From an uncultured bacterium (GTDB lineage: Bacteria; Planctomycetota; UBA1135; GCA-002686595), in contig CADEGS010000053.1 in NCBI GenBank assembly GCA_902826945.1, positions 1 to 20,362 on the forward strand: 20,362 nucleotides of DNA, in the 5' to 3' direction. The notes beneath the pieces were generated by a model. It was not told the DNA's origin and searched no databases. It saw only the letters and a program-made list of their open reading frames with translations. The translations under genes and the position numbers were made by a program. This document shows positions 6,809-14,545 of the stretch, one piece after another (the stretch's first letter is position 1; every line of letters starts with the position of its first letter).

Positions 6809-8866
6809 TCAGCCGCCCGACACGCGCAGCGACAGGACCGTCGTGGTCGAGCCGCCGGGGCTCGTCGCCCGCACCGTGTAGCCGGCGGTCAGGCTGGTCT
6901 GGTTCGGCGTGCCGTGGATGCGGCCGCTCTTCGGGTGGAGCTGGAGGCCCGAGGGGTCGGGGATCGCCTCGCGCGCGCGCAGCGTGAGCCACGCGACCGC
7001 GGCGGAGTGGAGCGACGTCGAGTCGAGCGCCGTGCCGCTGAACGAGCCCGTCGGCGCGGAGGCCATGCTGCCGAGCGAGCCGGCCATGCCCGCGCCGGCC
7101 AGGAACGCGCTCTTCTGCGCGTGGAAGGGCTTGTTCAGCCACTCCAGGCGCTCCCACAGCTTCGCGCCGTGCCACAGGTCGTGCACGTTGGGTCCCAGCG
7201 CGCCGCGCAGCTTCGGAAAGCCGTCGGCGTCGTTGGAGAAGTCGATCGCGCTGGCGGAGCAGTCGTAGGCGAGCAGGACCGGCGTCGTCGCTCCGTTGCA
7301 CAGCGGGTCCAGGAGCACGCGCGCCACGCTCCCCGCGTCCAGCAGGGCGGGGTCGGCGTCGCCCATCGAGCTCGCGCTCAGGCCGGGCGTGCTGACGCTC
7401 TCCCAGTGGTGCGCGACGACGCCGTCGTCGGAGCGGTAGGCGGGGAAGGACGTGAGCACGTCGAAGCACAGCACCCCCGCCACGCGCGAGCTGGCGGCCC
7501 TCTGCGCGCTGCCGCCGGGCCGCCCGAGCTCCGGCCCGAGCGCCACCCAGGCGGCGAGCGTGGCCCCCGAGGACACGCCGTGCAGGAAGACGCGCTGCGG
7601 GTCGATCGGGAAGCTCGTCTGCGTCTTCGCCCACTGCAGCGCGTGCAGCACGTCCTTCTCCGGCATGACCGCGTCGGGATCCTCCCAGCGGCCGCTCGCG
7701 TGCCCGGGCGGGACGAACCAGCCCGAGAAGGGGCCCGACGTCACCGTGCCGGCGACGACGATGGCGAAGCCCGCGTTCACCAGCCGGGTGAAGAGCGCCT
7801 CCCTCGCGTCCGCGGGATCGAGCGCGGAGAGCGGCGGCGCGCCGTGGTAGCCGGAGCTCGTGTTGGCGAGCACGCACGGCCAGCCGCTCAGCGGCGGCTG
7901 CCCGGCCGGCAGCCAGACGTTCAGCGTCTCCCACGGGTGCACGAACGACTGCTCCGGCGGGCGGTAGTCGATCGGCGCGGCGTTGTGGGGCAGGAGCACG
8001 CCGGGGCGCGCCTGCACCGAGCCGCCGCTGACGTTGAGCAGGCGGTTCGGCAGGCTCGGCGTGACGGAGAACGCGTCCACGCGCCCCGACACGCCGGGCA
8101 CGATCGGCGCGATCGGCGCGAGCCCGAGCACGTGCGGGCCGGAGGGGTACGAGAGCCCCGAGGGCGGCGCCGGGAAGCGCACCTCGATCTGGAGCGGCGT
8201 GCTCGCGCTGCCGGTCTCGTTCGACGCGACGACGTGCAGGACGGTCAGCGGCCGCGGCGCGGTCGGCGTGCCGGTGACGAGCCCACGCAGCGGATCGAGG
8301 AAGAGGCCCGGCGGGAGGCTGCCGCTCGGCAGGGCGTAGAGGTCGACCGGGCCGCCGGCGCTGTGCGGGACGGCCGTGTACGGCCCGCCGCCGAGCTCGA
8401 GCACGAGCGCGCCCGGCGTGTACGAGAACGCCTGCGGAGCGACGCCGAAGACCTCGATCGTGACCGTCGCCGCGCTCGCGCCGCCGGCGTTCGCGGCGAT
8501 GATCGTCACCGCGCGCGGCGGCTCGGGAGCCAGGGGGATCCCCGAGACGGCTCCGGTGATCGGGTCGAGCGCCAGGCCGGCGGGCAGCGACGACCCGGCC
8601 GCCAGGGCGAAGGCCGCGGGCCGCCCGCCATCGACCTGCGGCACGAGCGGCGCGATCGCCAGCCCCTCCGGCACGACCGCCTGCGGCGGCGCGTAGCGCA
8701 GGTTCCGCGGAGCCTGGGGGAGGACCCCCGGGCCCGCGTCGGGAGTGCTCCGGTCGGCTGAGCCCCCGCGCCGCACCAGGCCCTGCGCCTGGCTCGGCAT
8801 GCAGAGGGCCAGGGCGAGGACGAGCGAGAGGGCGCGCCCGGCCGGGGTCGTCGCGCGGAGGGTCAT
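6809..8866 (-). CDS. Secreted He_PIG Ig-like protein with inserted alpha/beta-hydrolase domain
   Basis: This encodes 685 residues from the ATG at 8866, which gives a signal peptide (MTLRATTPAGRALSLVLALA through PSQAQ). Two complete He_PIG-type Ig domains follow, with hallmark cores LPAGLALDPITGAVSGIP and LPPGLFLDPLRGLVTGTP. A third begins with SYPSGPHVLGLAPIAPIVPG and stops at SLP (residue 273). Its second half (GLQLHPKSGRIHGTP) resumes at residue 638. The 364 residues between carry an alpha/beta-hydrolase signature, HGVSSGAT, with Ser432 as the probable nucleophile in a GxSxG motif; a candidate catalytic His lies in TSLHSAAVAW. It is therefore probably an exported esterase or peptidase; the substrate is unknown. 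The Asp of the triad was not assigned. An earlier in-frame ATG at 8944 would bury the signal peptide and is rejected. Confidence 0.87.
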   Translation of the reverse strand: MTLRATTPAGRALSLVLALALCMPSQAQGLVRRGGSADRSTPDAGPGVLPQAPRNLRYAPPQAVVPEGLAIAPLVPQVDGGRPAAFALAAGSSLPAGLALDPITGAVSGIPLAPEPPRAVTIIAANAGGASAATVTIEVFGVAPQAFSYTPGALVLELGGGPYTAVPHSAGGPVDLYALPSGSLPPGLFLDPLRGLVTGTPTAPRPLTVLHVVASNETGSASTPLQIEVRFPAPPSGLSYPSGPHVLGLAPIAPIVPGVSGRVDAFSVTPSLPNRLLNVSGGSVQARPGVLLPHNAAPIDYRPPEQSFVHPWETLNVWLPAGQPPLSGWPCVLANTSSGYHGAPPLSALDPADAREALFTRLVNAGFAIVVAGTVTSGPFSGWFVPPGHASGRWEDPDAVMPEKDVLHALQWAKTQTSFPIDPQRVFLHGVSSGATLAAWVALGPELGRPGGSAQRAASSRVAGVLCFDVLTSFPAYRSDDGVVAHHWESVSTPGLSASSMGDADPALLDAGSVARVLLDPLCNGATTPVLLAYDCSASAIDFSNDADGFPKLRGALGPNVHDLWHGAKLWERLEWLNKPFHAQKSAFLAGAGMAGSLGSMASAPTGSFSGTALDSTSLHSAAVAWLTLRAREAIPDPSGLQLHPKSGRIHGTPNQTSLTAGYTVRATSPGGSTTTVLSLRVSGG

Positions 8867-8898
8867 CGGTCGGGGTGCCCCTGCGGGGCAATTGAGCA

Positions 8899-8927
8899 TT
8901 CGTACTCGAAGGCCTCCGTTCCGGCAA
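8899..8927 (-). promoter_or_regulatory. Possible promoter of the He_PIG-hydrolase gene
   Basis: On the minus strand TTGCCG (8922-8927) and TACGAA (8899-8904) are 17 bp apart, which would put the start near 8892 and leave a leader of about 26 bases before the ATG at 8866. The -10 match is only 3 of 6. Confidence 0.35.
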
Positions 8928-9009
8928 CCCGCCGCCTTCCGCACCTGCCCCCGACCCCCTCGGAAGGCGTCGGGGGGGACTCGCCGCGGACGTCCTCCCG
9001 AGCGCTCCC

Positions 9010-9015
9010 TAGGAT
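9010..9015 (+). promoter_or_regulatory. Possible -10 box of the GT39-like gene
   Basis: TAGGAT in the 9-mer CTAGGATGG, shared with 4936-4944. Transcription from here would start about 3 bases before the ATG at 9025. The candidate -35 (CGGACG at 8987-8992, 17 bp away) matches consensus only in GAC. The AGGA at 9011-9014 could instead be a Shine-Dalgarno, 10 bases from the start codon; the two readings exclude each other. Confidence 0.3.
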
Positions 9016-9024
9016 GGCGCGCCC

Positions 9025-10692
9025 ATGAACGCGGGCGCGCAGGAGCGGAGGGAGCCCCGGGCGCTGCCCGCGAGCCGCGCCGGAGGGCCCGCCGGCGAGC
9101 GCCTCGCCTGGATCCTGCTCGGGGTCGTGCTCGCGGGGACGGCGCTCGTGCGCTGGCGCCTGCTCGACGCGCCGCTCGAGCGCGACGAGGGCGAGTACGC
9201 CTACATCGGGCGGCAGCTCCTGCGCGGCGAGCCGCCCTACGCCTCGGCCTACAACATGAAGCTGCCGGGCGTCTACGTCGCCTACGCGCTGGTCATGGCG
9301 GCGTTCGGCGAGACGCTGCGCGGGATCCATCTGGGGCTGCTCGTCGCGAGCCTCCTCTCGACCGGGCTCGTCTTCGCGCTCGGGCGCCGGCTGCTCGGGG
9401 CCGGCGCGGGCCTGGCCGCGGCGACGGTGTTCGCCGCGCTGGCGTTGAGCGAGGGCGTGCAGGGCGCCTTCGCCAACGCCGAGCACTTCGTGCTCGTGCC
9501 CGCGCTCGCCGGCTGCCTCCTGCTCGTGCGCGCCCGCGACGCGGTCGGAGGCCGCGCGCTCGCCGAACTCTTCCTCGCGGGCTTCCTCTTCGGCACCGCC
9601 TTCGTCGTCAAGCAGCACGGGCTCTTCCTCGGCCTGGGCGCCGGCGTCTGGCTGGCGTCGATCGAGGCGCGCGGCCTGCGGCGCGCGCCGGGCGCGGCGC
9701 TCGCGCGGCTGGCGCTGTTCGCGCTCGGCTGCGCGCTGCCCTACGGGCTCGTGTGCGCCTGGATGGCGCTCGCCGGCGTCTTCGACTCGTTCTGGTTCTG
9801 GACCTTCACCTACGCGCGCGAGTACGCGGGCGTGCGGCCGTGGTCGGAGCTGTGGAAGAACCTGCACGGCAAGGGGCGCTACGTCGTGAGCGCCGCGCCC
9901 TGGCTGTGGGCGCTCGGCGCGCTGGGGCTGACGGCGCTCGCCTGGGACGCGCGCGCGCGCCGCGCGGCGGGCTTCCTGCTCCTCTTGGCCTTGGGCTCCT
10001 TCCTGGCGCTCACCCCTGGCTTCCACTTCCGCCCGCACTACTTCGTGCTCGCTCTCCCTGCCGTCGCGTTGCTCGCGGGCGCGCTCGTGGGGGGGATGGG
10101 ACGTCGGCTCGTCGGCGTCGTCCGCGCGCGCTACGTCTGCCTGCTCGCGGCGTTGCCGCTGCTTGCCGCCCTGAGCGACAGCTTCTGGCGCCAGCGGCAG
10201 TACCTCTTCGAGCTCCCTCCCGCGTTCGTGACGCGCAAGGTGTTCAGTCCCGCGAACCCCTTCGCGGAGGCCCTTCCTGTTGCGAACTTCGTGCGCGAGG
10301 CGACGGCTGCGGACGAACCCGTCGCGATCTTCGGCAGCGAGCCCGAAATCTGGTTCTACGCCGATCGCCGTGCCGCAGCGGGCTACGTCTACGTGTACGC
10401 CTTGATGGAGCCACAGCCCTTCGCGCTCCAGATGCAACGCGACATGATCCGTCAGCTCGAGGCCAGCCGGCCGAACGTCCTGGTCTTCGTGCGCGTCGCG
10501 ACCTCGTGGCTTGGCTCCGAGCGCTCGCACCGTGAGTTCCCCGACTGGATCCAGCGCACGCTGCGCGACTTCGAGCTGGTCGCCTTCATGCCGGTCGGGC
10601 TCAACTCGCGCCTGCTGCGCGGTCCCGCGATCGAGGCGCTCGGGCCCGACCGGCCGAAGGAGGGCGTGGTCGAGGTCTATCGCCGCCGCTAG
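9025..10692 (+). CDS. GT39/ArnT-like integral membrane glycosyltransferase
   Basis: This encodes 555 residues. The first membrane helix (about 28-43) is followed by an outside loop with LERDEGEYAYIG (Asp54-Glu55), the acidic motif of the PMT/ArnT superfamily (GT-C fold) that transfers sugars from polyprenyl-phosphate carriers at the outer face of the membrane. Then come NMKLPG, about eight to ten further hydrophobic segments up to about residue 390, and a soluble C-terminal domain of about 150 residues (FGSEPEIWFYADRR, then VLVFVRVATSW). The acceptor may be protein, lipid or glycan. The stop codon interlocks with that of the converging operon (CTAG 10689-10692). Codon choice changes near 9985: before it almost all codons end in G or C, after it T- and A-ending codons (CCT, CGT, CTT, GCT) become frequent. 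Confidence 0.88.
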   Translation: MNAGAQERREPRALPASRAGGPAGERLAWILLGVVLAGTALVRWRLLDAPLERDEGEYAYIGRQLLRGEPPYASAYNMKLPGVYVAYALVMAAFGETLRGIHLGLLVASLLSTGLVFALGRRLLGAGAGLAAATVFAALALSEGVQGAFANAEHFVLVPALAGCLLLVRARDAVGGRALAELFLAGFLFGTAFVVKQHGLFLGLGAGVWLASIEARGLRRAPGAALARLALFALGCALPYGLVCAWMALAGVFDSFWFWTFTYAREYAGVRPWSELWKNLHGKGRYVVSAAPWLWALGALGLTALAWDARARRAAGFLLLLALGSFLALTPGFHFRPHYFVLALPAVALLAGALVGGMGRRLVGVVRARYVCLLAALPLLAALSDSFWRQRQYLFELPPAFVTRKVFSPANPFAEALPVANFVREATAADEPVAIFGSEPEIWFYADRRAAAGYVYVYALMEPQPFALQMQRDMIRQLEASRPNVLVFVRVATSWLGSERSHREFPDWIQRTLRDFELVAFMPVGLNSRLLRGPAIEALGPDRPKEGVVEVYRRR

Positions 10693-12722
10693 CGGCGTGC
10701 CCCCTCGCGCCAGGGCTCGCCCGCGCGGTAGCGCTCGAGCGCCGGCGCGTAGAGCGCAGCCGACGCGCCCGCGCGCGCGACGGCGCGCTCCTGCAGCTGG
10801 GCGGCCTCCTCGAACGCGCCGCACTCCGCGCGCGCCGCGGCGAGGGTGGCCAGCGCGCGCGCGTCGCCCTGGCGCGTGGCCGCGACGCAGGCCTGCGCCA
10901 GGCGCGTCGCGCGCGCGCCGTCGCGCAGCGCCGCGTCGGGCGCGGTGGCGAGGATCCAGGCCAGGCCCAGCGCGGCGCCGAGCGGCGGCGCGCCCTGCGG
11001 CGCGAGCGCGAGCGCGCGCTCGTAGAGCGCGGCCGCGCGCGCCGGCTCGCCCAGCCCCTCGTGGGCGCGCGCGCGGTCCTCGAGCAGGCGCGCGTCGGGT
11101 CCGAGCACGCGCTCGGCCGCGTCGAAGGCGTCCAGCGCCTCGCGCCAGCGGCCCAGCCCGAGCAGCGCGCCGCCGCGGTTGCGCAGCGCCTCGCCGAAGC
11201 CGGGCCGCAGGCGCACGGCGCGCTCGAAGAGCTCGAGCGCCCGCGCGCCCTCGCCCGCCTGGGCGCAGGCGATGCCCAGGTTGTTCGCGGCCTGCGGGTC
11301 GCCCGGGTCGAGCGCGAGCGCGCGCTCGAACGACGCGCGCGCCAGGGCGGGCTGCCCCTGGCGCTGGAGCGCGATCCCGAGCCCGTTGTGCGCGCGCCCG
11401 AGGTCCGGCCGCAGCGCGAGCGCGCGCTCGTAGCCGGCGCGCGCCGCCGCGTGGTCGCCTGCCTGCAGGTCGAGCTCCGCCAGCGCGAGCAGCGCGACGT
11501 CGTTCTGCTCGTCGACGTCGAGGGCGTGGGAGAAGAGGGAGCGGGAGTCGTGCCAGAGGCGTGCCTGGGCGCGCGTGGCGCTGCCGAGCAGCAGCAGCGC
11601 GAGCGCGGCCGGGAGCACGAGCGCGCGGCGCGCGCGCGGGCGGGCGCGGGTCAGGCGCTCGAGCGCGCCGACCAGCGCCAGGGCGAGGCCGATCGAGGGC
11701 AGGTAGGTGTAGCGGTCGGCGCGCGCCTGCTCGCCGACCTGCACCAGCCCGATGACGGGCAGGAGCATGACGAGGAACCACGCCCAGCCGGCGAGGAGCG
11801 CCGGCAGGCGCGCGCGCAGGCGCCAGGCGAGCGCGCTGGCGGCGACCAGCGCGGCGAGCGCGAGCAGCGCGGGCGCGCCCCAGGCCGGCTCGTCGGGCCG
11901 GGCGATGGCGGGGTGGGGATAGAAGACGGCGAGGTCGCTCGGGAAGACGCTCTCCGCGACGTAGGCGGCGGCGGAGCGCGCCGCGTTCGCGAGCCGCGCG
12001 GCGAGGCCGATCCGCTGCTGGTCGCGCACCGCTCCGGCGGCGCGCTGCGTGACGACCGTCAGCGCGGCGAAGGCGGCCGAGAGGGCGAAGAAGGGCAGCT
12101 TCTCGAGCACGAGGCGCCGGCTGCGCGCGCGCTCGAGGGGCCAGCGGTCGAGCACGAGCAGCACCAGGGGCAGCGTGACGAGCATGGCCTTGGCGCACAG
12201 GCCGAGCGCGAGGGCGAGCAGGGCGAGCGCGTAGCCCGTGCGCCGGCCGTGGCGCGCCCAGGCGGCCCAGGCGCGGAGCGCGAGGGCGAAGAAGAGCGCG
12301 CAGAGCACGTCCTTGCGCTCGGAGGCCCAGGCGACGGACTCGACGCGCAGCGGGTGGACGGCGAAGAGGAGCGCGACGGCGAGCGCGGCGCCGAGCGAGA
12401 GGCCGAGCGCCTCGAGCGCGAGGCACAGCGCGCAGGCGGCGAGCGCGTGCAGGCCGAGCGAGACGAGGTGGTGCGGCCCCGGATCGAGCCCGAACAGCTC
12501 GACGTCGAGCATGTGCGAGAGCCAGGTCAGCGGGTGGAAGTTGGCGGTCTGCTCGTTCGTGAAGGCCCAGCGCAGGCCCGCGGCGCTGAGGCCGCGCTGC
12601 ACGAGCGGATTCTCGGTCAGGTACTTCGGGTCGTCGTAGTTGACGAACCCGTTCGCGCGCAGCGGCGCGAAGGCCCACGCGCACGCGAGCACGAGCGCCA
12701 GGCAGGCGAGCGCGCGCCTCAT
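10689..12722 (-). CDS. TMTC-like membrane-TPR protein, paralogue A (last gene of operon)
   Basis: This encodes 677 residues. Residues 1-407 form a multi-spanning domain: a first helix, then GFVNYDDPKYL (Asp30-Asp31 in the first outside loop, where GT-C enzymes carry catalytic acids), FHPLTWLSHMLDVELFGLDP, HPLRVESVAWASERKDVL, AKAMLVTLPLVLLVLDRWPL and LLPVIGLVQVGEQARADRY. This layout resembles TMTC proteins (GT105 O-mannosyltransferases in eukaryotes); the bacterial activity is unproven. Residues 408-677 hold about five TPRs and a C-terminal module ending ALERYRAGEPWREG, shared with C, D and E. The ATG overlaps the stop of B (ATGA) and is preceded by GAGGGGAG at a spacing of 6. The first 407 codons are identical in DNA to those of B. 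Confidence 0.9.
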   Translation of the reverse strand: MRRALACLALVLACAWAFAPLRANGFVNYDDPKYLTENPLVQRGLSAAGLRWAFTNEQTANFHPLTWLSHMLDVELFGLDPGPHHLVSLGLHALAACALCLALEALGLSLGAALAVALLFAVHPLRVESVAWASERKDVLCALFFALALRAWAAWARHGRRTGYALALLALALGLCAKAMLVTLPLVLLVLDRWPLERARSRRLVLEKLPFFALSAAFAALTVVTQRAAGAVRDQQRIGLAARLANAARSAAAYVAESVFPSDLAVFYPHPAIARPDEPAWGAPALLALAALVAASALAWRLRARLPALLAGWAWFLVMLLPVIGLVQVGEQARADRYTYLPSIGLALALVGALERLTRARPRARRALVLPAALALLLLGSATRAQARLWHDSRSLFSHALDVDEQNDVALLALAELDLQAGDHAAARAGYERALALRPDLGRAHNGLGIALQRQGQPALARASFERALALDPGDPQAANNLGIACAQAGEGARALELFERAVRLRPGFGEALRNRGGALLGLGRWREALDAFDAAERVLGPDARLLEDRARAHEGLGEPARAAALYERALALAPQGAPPLGAALGLAWILATAPDAALRDGARATRLAQACVAATRQGDARALATLAAARAECGAFEEAAQLQERAVARAGASAALYAPALERYRAGEPWREGARR

Positions 12723-12725
12723 CGC
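11502..12725 (-). repeat. 1,224-bp perfect direct repeat, copy in gene A
   Basis: Identical base for base to 13322-14545 (offset 1,820) in a line-by-line comparison. It runs from 3 bases before the ATG to the AAC codon for Asn407 at the end of the membrane domain. The sequences differ abruptly on both sides. Confidence 0.97.
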
Positions 12726-14542
12726 CGGCTCCCCTCGCCTCCGCCCGCCTGCGCGCCCTCGCTCTCCCGCAGCTTCGCGGCGATCGCGGCGGCGCGGCGC
12801 TGCGCGTCCGCCAGGGTCGGGTCGAGCTCCGCGGCGGCGGCGTGGTGGCGCAGCGCCAGGCGCGGCTGCCCGAGCGCCTCCTGGACCAGGCCCATCTGGT
12901 AGTGCGCCGACGCGTTGCTCGGCGCCAGCCCCAGCGCCTGGCCGAGCTCGCGCTCGGCCAGCCGCAGCTCGCCCGCCAGCCGCGCGACCATGCCGAAGGA
13001 GGCGTGCGCGCGCGCGCTTTCGGGCTCGAGCGCGAGCGCGGCCCGGAAGTGCGGCAGGGCGCGCTCGGGCTCGCCTCCCAGCCCCAGGAGCAGCCCCAGG
13101 TTGACGTGCGCGTCGGCGAAGTCGGGGCGCTGGGCGAGCGTGCGCTCGAGCGCGGCGCGCGCCTCGTCGGGCCGGCCCAGCCGCTGCAGCGCGATCGCCA
13201 GGTTGTAGCGCGCGTTGGCGTGGTCCGGCTGGATCGCGAGCGCGCGCTCGAGGTGCGCGCGCGCGTCCTCCGCCGCGCCCTCGCGCAGGAGCTCGCAGGC
13301 GAGCGAGAAGTGCGCGATCGGGTTCTGCTCGTCGACGTCGAGGGCGTGGGAGAAGAGGGAGCGGGAGTCGTGCCAGAGGCGTGCCTGGGCGCGCGTGGCG
13401 CTGCCGAGCAGCAGCAGCGCGAGCGCGGCCGGGAGCACGAGCGCGCGGCGCGCGCGCGGGCGGGCGCGGGTCAGGCGCTCGAGCGCGCCGACCAGCGCCA
13501 GGGCGAGGCCGATCGAGGGCAGGTAGGTGTAGCGGTCGGCGCGCGCCTGCTCGCCGACCTGCACCAGCCCGATGACGGGCAGGAGCATGACGAGGAACCA
13601 CGCCCAGCCGGCGAGGAGCGCCGGCAGGCGCGCGCGCAGGCGCCAGGCGAGCGCGCTGGCGGCGACCAGCGCGGCGAGCGCGAGCAGCGCGGGCGCGCCC
13701 CAGGCCGGCTCGTCGGGCCGGGCGATGGCGGGGTGGGGATAGAAGACGGCGAGGTCGCTCGGGAAGACGCTCTCCGCGACGTAGGCGGCGGCGGAGCGCG
13801 CCGCGTTCGCGAGCCGCGCGGCGAGGCCGATCCGCTGCTGGTCGCGCACCGCTCCGGCGGCGCGCTGCGTGACGACCGTCAGCGCGGCGAAGGCGGCCGA
13901 GAGGGCGAAGAAGGGCAGCTTCTCGAGCACGAGGCGCCGGCTGCGCGCGCGCTCGAGGGGCCAGCGGTCGAGCACGAGCAGCACCAGGGGCAGCGTGACG
14001 AGCATGGCCTTGGCGCACAGGCCGAGCGCGAGGGCGAGCAGGGCGAGCGCGTAGCCCGTGCGCCGGCCGTGGCGCGCCCAGGCGGCCCAGGCGCGGAGCG
14101 CGAGGGCGAAGAAGAGCGCGCAGAGCACGTCCTTGCGCTCGGAGGCCCAGGCGACGGACTCGACGCGCAGCGGGTGGACGGCGAAGAGGAGCGCGACGGC
14201 GAGCGCGGCGCCGAGCGAGAGGCCGAGCGCCTCGAGCGCGAGGCACAGCGCGCAGGCGGCGAGCGCGTGCAGGCCGAGCGAGACGAGGTGGTGCGGCCCC
14301 GGATCGAGCCCGAACAGCTCGACGTCGAGCATGTGCGAGAGCCAGGTCAGCGGGTGGAAGTTGGCGGTCTGCTCGTTCGTGAAGGCCCAGCGCAGGCCCG
14401 CGGCGCTGAGGCCGCGCTGCACGAGCGGATTCTCGGTCAGGTACTTCGGGTCGTCGTAGTTGACGAACCCGTTCGCGCGCAGCGGCGCGAAGGCCCACGC
14501 GCACGCGAGCACGAGCGCCAGGCAGGCGAGCGCGCGCCTCAT
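12719..14542 (-). CDS. TMTC-like membrane-TPR protein, paralogue B
   Basis: This encodes 607 residues. Residues 1-407 are identical to gene A in protein and DNA, with the same NYDDPKYL (Asp30-Asp31), HPLTWLSHMLDVELFGLDP and LLPVIGLVQVGEQ motifs. After Asn407 the sequence switches to a different TPR tail of 200 residues with about five regular repeats (ALAIQPDHANARYNLAIALQ and similar), closer to the TPR consensus than the tail of A. It lacks the LxRYRAG module that ends A, C, D and E, finishing instead in a short Gly- and Arg-rich tail (GGGEGSRR). The ATG overlaps the stop of C (ATGA) and a GAGGG lies 6 bases upstream; its own stop overlaps the start of A. It is the odd member of the cluster and may be a recombinant. 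The enzymatic role is inferred only from the GT-C-like topology. Confidence 0.9.
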   Translation of the reverse strand: MRRALACLALVLACAWAFAPLRANGFVNYDDPKYLTENPLVQRGLSAAGLRWAFTNEQTANFHPLTWLSHMLDVELFGLDPGPHHLVSLGLHALAACALCLALEALGLSLGAALAVALLFAVHPLRVESVAWASERKDVLCALFFALALRAWAAWARHGRRTGYALALLALALGLCAKAMLVTLPLVLLVLDRWPLERARSRRLVLEKLPFFALSAAFAALTVVTQRAAGAVRDQQRIGLAARLANAARSAAAYVAESVFPSDLAVFYPHPAIARPDEPAWGAPALLALAALVAASALAWRLRARLPALLAGWAWFLVMLLPVIGLVQVGEQARADRYTYLPSIGLALALVGALERLTRARPRARRALVLPAALALLLLGSATRAQARLWHDSRSLFSHALDVDEQNPIAHFSLACELLREGAAEDARAHLERALAIQPDHANARYNLAIALQRLGRPDEARAALERTLAQRPDFADAHVNLGLLLGLGGEPERALPHFRAALALEPESARAHASFGMVARLAGELRLAERELGQALGLAPSNASAHYQMGLVQEALGQPRLALRHHAAAAELDPTLADAQRRAAAIAAKLRESEGAQAGGGEGSRR

Positions 14543-14545
14543 CGC
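13322..14545 (-). repeat. 1,224-bp perfect direct repeat, copy in gene B
   Basis: The partner of 11502-12725, with no base difference seen. It covers the start codon, the whole membrane domain and the ATGA overlap with the upstream gene, ending at the Asn407 codon. No transposase or terminal inverted repeat borders it. Confidence 0.97.

Noticed and set aside
6803..6816. Hairpin GCGGC-TTCA-GCCGC between the convergent genes as a terminator
   Set aside because: Only 5 bp, overlaps the stop codon of the minus-strand gene, and no T run on either strand.
11061..12902. Long plus-strand open frames opposite the membrane-TPR operon (also 12842-14608, 14941-16527, 16809-18524)
   Set aside because: They are antisense frames kept open by extreme GC content; their translations are low-complexity Arg/Glu/Ala/Gly strings with no domain, while the minus strand encodes clear conserved proteins.
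11502..14545. The long direct repeat as an insertion sequence
   Set aside because: It is entirely coding for the membrane domain; no transposase, terminal inverted repeats or target duplication were seen.
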